Source: an uncultured Oscillospiraceae bacterium (GTDB taxonomy: Bacteria > Bacillota > Clostridia > Oscillospirales > Oscillospiraceae). From it: 40,462 bases of DNA. Under the pieces are notes generated by a model. It ran no database searches. It was not told the DNA's origin and saw nothing but the letters and a program-made list of their open reading frames with translations. The stretch is from the NCBI GenBank assembly GCA_910577525.1, contig CAJTLI010000022.1:1-40462 (forward strand), read 5' to 3'. Of this stretch, positions 37,516 to 40,462 are shown piece by piece (position 1 is the stretch's first letter; each line of letters opens with the position of its first letter). The position numbers and the translations under genes are program-made.

Positions 37516-38229
37516 ATGACAGAGGAGACCAAGCCGTCAGAAAACGGCGAAAACGAGGAGCAGGACCAGCTGAAACAGGACATCGTGGACCTGGGCTCCA
37601 GCACCGTCAAGACAAAGGACGGCACCATTCACACCCTCACCATCGTGGGCACCATCGAGGGCCATCAGGAGGAGCGCTCCGGGGCCAAAACCACGAAATA
37701 CGAGCACATCCTGCCCTTTCTGGCCAGCCTGGAGGAGAGCGACGAGGCGGACGGCCTCCTGGTCCTGCTCAACACCATGGGGGGCGACATCGAGGCGGGG
37801 CTGGCCATCGCGGAGATGATCGCCGGGATGCGCAAGCCCACCGTGTCCCTGGTGCTGGGGGGTGGCCACTCCATCGGCGTGCCCCTGGCGGTGGCGGCCA
37901 AGGAGTCCTTCATCGTCCCCTCCGGGGCCATGACCATCCATCCGGTGCGGCTCAACGGGCTGGTCATCGGGGTGAGCCAGACCTTCCACTACTTTGAGCG
38001 CATTCAGGACCGGATCTGCGATTTCGTCACCCGAAACAGCCGGATCAGCCGGGAGGACTTCGAGCACCTGATGCTGAACACCGGGGAGATGGCCGCAGAC
38101 GTGGGCAGCGTCATCTACGGCACCGAGGCGGTGGAGCTGGGCATCATCGACCACCTGGGGGGACTGTCCGACGCGCTGGAGTGCCTGCACCGGCGGATGA
38201 GGGAGGAAAAAGAGGGGCGGGAGACGTAA
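37516..38229 (+). CDS. tepA: ClpP-like serine protease, TepA type
   Basis: A 237-residue ClpP/SDH-fold protein resembling Bacillus TepA (YmfB). Acidic N-terminus (about 1-25), then IVGTIEGHQE, LLVLLNTMGGDIEAGLAIAEMI (oxyanion region), the nucleophile in GGGHSIGVPLAVAA near Ser114, and the catalytic His in AMTIHPVRLNG near 139. It has no signal peptide, so it acts in the cytoplasm, where TepA has been linked to protein export and spore proteins. The ATG follows the hairpin at 37469-37512 by 3 bases and lacks a free purine-rich ribosome site; GGGGG within the hairpin, 8 bases upstream, is the only candidate. Confidence 0.88.
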   Translation: MTEETKPSENGENEEQDQLKQDIVDLGSSTVKTKDGTIHTLTIVGTIEGHQEERSGAKTTKYEHILPFLASLEESDEADGLLVLLNTMGGDIEAGLAIAEMIAGMRKPTVSLVLGGGHSIGVPLAVAAKESFIVPSGAMTIHPVRLNGLVIGVSQTFHYFERIQDRICDFVTRNSRISREDFEHLMLNTGEMAADVGSVIYGTEAVELGIIDHLGGLSDALECLHRRMREEKEGRET

Positions 38230-38236
38230 CCCCGGC

Positions 38237-38265
38237 TTGAAAAGGGCGGGAGCGGGTGGTATACT
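38237..38265 (+). promoter_or_regulatory. Promoter of the acetyltransferase gene
   Basis: TTGAAA at 38237-38242 and TATACT at 38260-38265, spacer 17 bases. Confidence 0.82.
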
Positions 38266-38271
38266 TGCCCT

Positions 38272-38361
38272 ATCTTTGCCAAGCGAGGTGGTATGCGTGA
38301 AGCGATGCGTTGCCTTTTGCGGGATCGTCGCAAAATAACACGATCTTCAGGAGGTTATCGA
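38272..38361 (+). promoter_or_regulatory. Structured leader of the acetyltransferase mRNA
   Basis: A 90-base leader. TTTTGCG (38315-38321) can pair with CGCAAAA (38329-38335). GATCGT (38323-38328), the loop of that hairpin, can instead pair with ACGATC (38340-38345) just before the ribosome site AGGAGG (38349-38354). An upstream ATG at 38293 with AGGTGG before it is in frame with the gene. This resembles leaders of drug-inducible resistance genes, but no mechanism is shown. Confidence 0.45.
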
Positions 38362-38988
38362 ATGATCCCGCAATGGAAAATTTATCCCCGCTCCCAGGGG
38401 CACAGCACCGTATACCTGCAAAACGTGGTGACGGACCCGTCCATCACCGTGGGCGAGTACACCACCTATGACGATTTTGTCCATGATCCCAGAGACTTTC
38501 AGAAAAACAACGTGCTCTACCACTACCCAATGAACCACGAGCGGCTGATGATCGGAAAGTTCTGCTCCATTGCCTGCGGCGCGAAATTTATATTCAACAG
38601 CGCCAATCATGCCCTGGGCAGCCTGTCCACCTATCCCTTCCCCATCTTTTTTGAGGAATGGGGCCTGCCCGTGGAGGACATCCCCCAAGCCTGGGACAAC
38701 AAGGGAGATATCGTGGTGGGCAACGACGTGTGGATCGGCTATGAGGCCGTGATTCTCGCGGGCGTCACCATCGGCGACGGGGCCGTGATCGGCGCCCGGG
38801 CCCTTGTAACCAGAGACGTGCCGCCCTATGCCGTTGTGGGCGGGGTCCCGGCAAACATAATCCGGAAGCGGTTCAATGACAGGACCGTTGAAAGGCTGTC
38901 GGCCCTGGGCTGGTGGGACTGGCCGCCGGAGCGGATCGCCGCCAACCTGAAGGCCATCCAGTCCGGCGATCTCGAAGGTTTGAAATAG
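38362..38988 (+). CDS. Vat/XAT-type O-acetyltransferase (possible streptogramin A resistance)
   Basis: A 208-residue left-handed beta-helix acetyltransferase. It matches the Vat/xenobiotic acetyltransferase layout closely: KIYPRSQGHSTVYL, VGEYTTYDDF, LYHYP, LMIGKFCSIACGAKFIFNSANH with catalytic His83, STYPF, then hexapeptide coils DIVVGNDVWIGYEAVILAGVTIGDGAVIGARALVTRDVPPYAVVGGVPANIIRKRF, and the C-terminal WWDWPPERI helix. Vat enzymes acetylate streptogramin A; other members act on chloramphenicol or unknown compounds, so resistance is plausible but unproved. The ATG at 38362 with AGGAGG is preferred; in-frame ATGs at 38293 and 38305 would add 19-23 residues. It has its own promoter and terminator. 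Confidence 0.88.
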   Translation: MIPQWKIYPRSQGHSTVYLQNVVTDPSITVGEYTTYDDFVHDPRDFQKNNVLYHYPMNHERLMIGKFCSIACGAKFIFNSANHALGSLSTYPFPIFFEEWGLPVEDIPQAWDNKGDIVVGNDVWIGYEAVILAGVTIGDGAVIGARALVTRDVPPYAVVGGVPANIIRKRFNDRTVERLSALGWWDWPPERIAANLKAIQSGDLEGLK

Positions 38989-38995
38989 CCCCGGC

Positions 38996-39030
38996 GGGAG
39001 CGCGGCAAATTCCGCGCTCCCTTGTTTTTT
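38996..39030 (+). terminator. Terminator of the acetyltransferase gene
   Basis: A ten-pair stem, 38996-39005 with 39012-39021, loop CAAATT, then TTGTTTTTT. The T-tract contains the -35 box of the next promoter. Confidence 0.9.
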
Positions 39031-39050
39031 CCCCCGTTTTCTGCTACAAT
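39022..39050 (+). promoter_or_regulatory. Promoter of the rluA-family gene
   Basis: TTGTTT at 39022-39027 (inside the preceding terminator's T-tract) and TACAAT at 39045-39050, spacer 17 bases. Confidence 0.72.
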
Positions 39051-39086
39051 ATCTGGGAATCCAAACGTCCGGAGGAGGCGTGCCCC

Positions 39087-40037
39087 ATGAAGGAATTTAC
39101 CATCGGCCCCAACGACGCGGGCCAGCGGCTGGACCGCTGGCTGGCCAAGGCGGTGCCCCTTCTGCCCGGGACCCTGGCCCAGAAGTACATCCGGCTCAAG
39201 CGGGTGAAGGTAAACGGGAAGGGCTCCAAGCGGGACGTGCGGCTGGAGCGGGGAGACCTGCTTCAGCTCTATGTCAACGACGAGTTCTTTGACGCCCCCA
39301 CCCCGGAAAACGCCTTTCTGCGGGTGGACCGGCCCCAGCTGAACATTCTGTATGAGGACGAGCACCTGCTGCTCCTCAACAAGCGCCCCGGCATGGTGGT
39401 CCACCCCGACGATAAGGAGCAGGTGAACACCCTTATCACCCACGTCCAGGCCTACCTGTACCAGAAAAAGGAGTGGTCCCCCCGGTGGGAAAACGCCTTC
39501 GCCCCCGCTCTGTGCAACCGCATCGACCGGAACACCGGCGGCATCGTCATCGCCGCCAAAACCGCCGCGGCCCTGCGGGTGATGAACCAGAAGATCCGGG
39601 ACCGGGAGCTGCAAAAGCTGTATCTGTGCGTGGTCCACGGCGTCATGGACCCCTGGAAGGGCCGGCTGAAGGGGTACATCCTGAAGGACGGGGACAGGGC
39701 CCAGGTGAGGGTATACGACCGCCCCGTCCCCGGGGGCAGGACGGCGGTGACGCTGTACCGCACCCTGGAGAGCCGAAACGGCCTGTCCCTGGTGGAGTGC
39801 GACCTCATCACTGGGCGCACCCACCAGATCCGGGCCCAGTTCGCCGCCGCGGGCCACCCCCTGCTGGGGGACGGCAAGTACGGCCGGGAGCGGGATGGGC
39901 GGCCATATCAGGCCCTGTATTCCTACAAGCTGAACTTCCGGTTCACCACGGACGCCGGGCCGCTGGAGCGTCTGAACGGCCGGGAGTGGACGGTGGAGGA
40001 CGTGGATTTTGTGGAGGAGTATTTTCCGAGGAGGTAA
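39087..40037 (+). CDS. RluA-family 23S rRNA/tRNA pseudouridine synthase
   Basis: A 316-residue pseudouridine synthase. An N-terminal S4 RNA-binding domain (about 1-75, QRLDRWLAKAVPLLPGTLAQKYIRLKRVKVNG) is followed by the catalytic domain with Asp147 in NRIDRNTGG (the family's HRLDxxTSG motif), then KLYLCVVHG and ITGRTHQIRAQFAAAGHPLLGDGKYG. Architecture is of the RluC/RluD type; which uridines it modifies cannot be told. GGAGGAGG at 39071-39078 fixes the ATG. Its stop TAA overlaps the next ATG (TAATG), so the GNAT gene is coupled. Confidence 0.94.
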   Translation: MKEFTIGPNDAGQRLDRWLAKAVPLLPGTLAQKYIRLKRVKVNGKGSKRDVRLERGDLLQLYVNDEFFDAPTPENAFLRVDRPQLNILYEDEHLLLLNKRPGMVVHPDDKEQVNTLITHVQAYLYQKKEWSPRWENAFAPALCNRIDRNTGGIVIAAKTAAALRVMNQKIRDRELQKLYLCVVHGVMDPWKGRLKGYILKDGDRAQVRVYDRPVPGGRTAVTLYRTLESRNGLSLVECDLITGRTHQIRAQFAAAGHPLLGDGKYGRERDGRPYQALYSYKLNFRFTTDAGPLERLNGREWTVEDVDFVEEYFPRR

Positions 40038-40462
40038 TGGAATTGGCCTGTCAAATCGCAGCGCTCCGGGATCATGGAGCGCTTTTGAGCCGGGCGGCGG
40101 AGTGGTTCCACCAAAAATGGGGCGTGCCGCTGGAGGCCTACCGGGAGAGCATGGAGCAGTGTCTGGCGGGGGAAGGCCCCGTCCCCCAGTGGTATCTGGC
40201 CATGGAGGGCGAGACCATTCTCGGCGGGCTGGGGGTCATCGACAACGACTTCCACAACCGAAGGGACCTGACCCCCAACGTCTGCGCCGTCTATGTGGAG
40301 GAGGCGTACCGCCGTCGGGGCATCGCGGGAGAGCTGCTGCGCCACGCCTGCGCGGACATGGCGGGGATGGGGGTGGGCGTCCTCTATCTGCTCACCGACC
40401 ACACCTCCTATTACAATAGATTTACGGTTCAAGGCACGGCAGCCAGCCGTGTCTTTTTCCGC
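40037..40462 (+). CDS. GNAT acetyltransferase, C-terminus interrupted or cut by window edge
   Basis: The frame starts at ATG 40037 (overlapping the rlu stop; GAGGAGG just upstream) and stays open to the end of the window, 142 codons. The first 128 residues look like a real GNAT: YLAMEGETILGGLGVID, VCAVYVEEAYRRRGIAGELLRHA (acetyl-CoA loop) and VLYLLTDHTSYY. Family members usually continue with a YGW/F-type strand after this point. Here the reading changes to NRFTVQGTAASRVFFR and overlies a terminator-like hairpin at 40433-40458. That suggests the true C-terminus has been replaced near 40412-40425, by an insertion, rearrangement or assembly junction. Confidence 0.75.
   Translation, partial: MELACQIAALRDHGALLSRAAEWFHQKWGVPLEAYRESMEQCLAGEGPVPQWYLAMEGETILGGLGVIDNDFHNRRDLTPNVCAVYVEEAYRRRGIAGELLRHACADMAGMGVGVLYLLTDHTSYYNRFTVQGTAASRVFFR
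40433..40458 (+). terminator. Terminator-like hairpin within the GNAT frame
   Basis: An eight-pair stem, 40433-40440 with 40446-40453, loop AGCCA, then TTTTT. Its place inside an open frame is unexpected and marks a possible junction. Confidence 0.6.

Overview
The window is chromosomal DNA from a high-GC, spore-forming Firmicute, most likely an Oscillospiraceae-type gut anaerobe (Flavonifractor, Pseudoflavonifractor or Lawsonibacter-like). Four things point there: a complete spoIIAA-spoIIAB-sigF operon, a T-box in front of valS, a long Bacillus-type SRP RNA next to dnaX, and very G/C-rich third codon positions. That codon bias also makes many long antisense open frames, which are not genes. 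The assignment is inferred from gene content only; there is no rRNA in the window.

Layout. 1-250: short AT-richer fragment of a PAPS-reductase-like gene, reverse strand. 476-3579: promoter, valine T-box leader and valS. 3702-5175: forespore sigma-F operon. 5237-12070: an alpha-galactoside utilisation locus (AraC-type regulator, GH36 alpha-galactosidase, sugar ABC permeases and lipoprotein, no ATPase gene), with a palindromic mobile repeat between regulator and enzyme. 12404-17679: zinc-ribbon/SH3 membrane protein, a 15-unit Sel1-repeat protein and ftsH. 17774-21958: an ATP-grasp / PHP / NodB-deacetylase cassette followed by a PfkB sugar kinase. 22019-24234: Nudix hydrolase and M3 oligopeptidase. 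24399-26940: SRP RNA, dnaX, ybaB. 26985-32168: ddl, murF, an ABC-F protein and a YdcF protein. 32236-38229: prfA, a HAD-TsaC fusion, a shortened DUF4180 protein, coaE, M18 aminopeptidase, GNAT and a TepA/ClpP-like protease. 38237-40462: a Vat/XAT-type acetyltransferase, an RluA pseudouridine synthase and an interrupted GNAT at the right edge.

Most of the window is housekeeping: translation (valS, prfA, tsaC, rlu), secretion (SRP RNA), replication (dnaX), wall precursor synthesis (ddl, murF), proteolysis and sporulation. The parts most worth a second look are: (i) a palindromic repeat sitting inside the valS T-box leader, whose core recurs in a full-length element flanked by TTAA at 6320-6488; (ii) the tightly linked ATP-grasp/PHP/deacetylase cassette; (iii) the in-frame HAD phosphatase-TsaC fusion where prmC and sua5 would normally lie; (iv) a shared CATATTT-type motif upstream of all three alpha-galactoside promoters; (v) the structured leader of the acetyltransferase. 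Intergenic regions are compact, and several terminator T-tracts overlap or abut the next promoter's -35 box.
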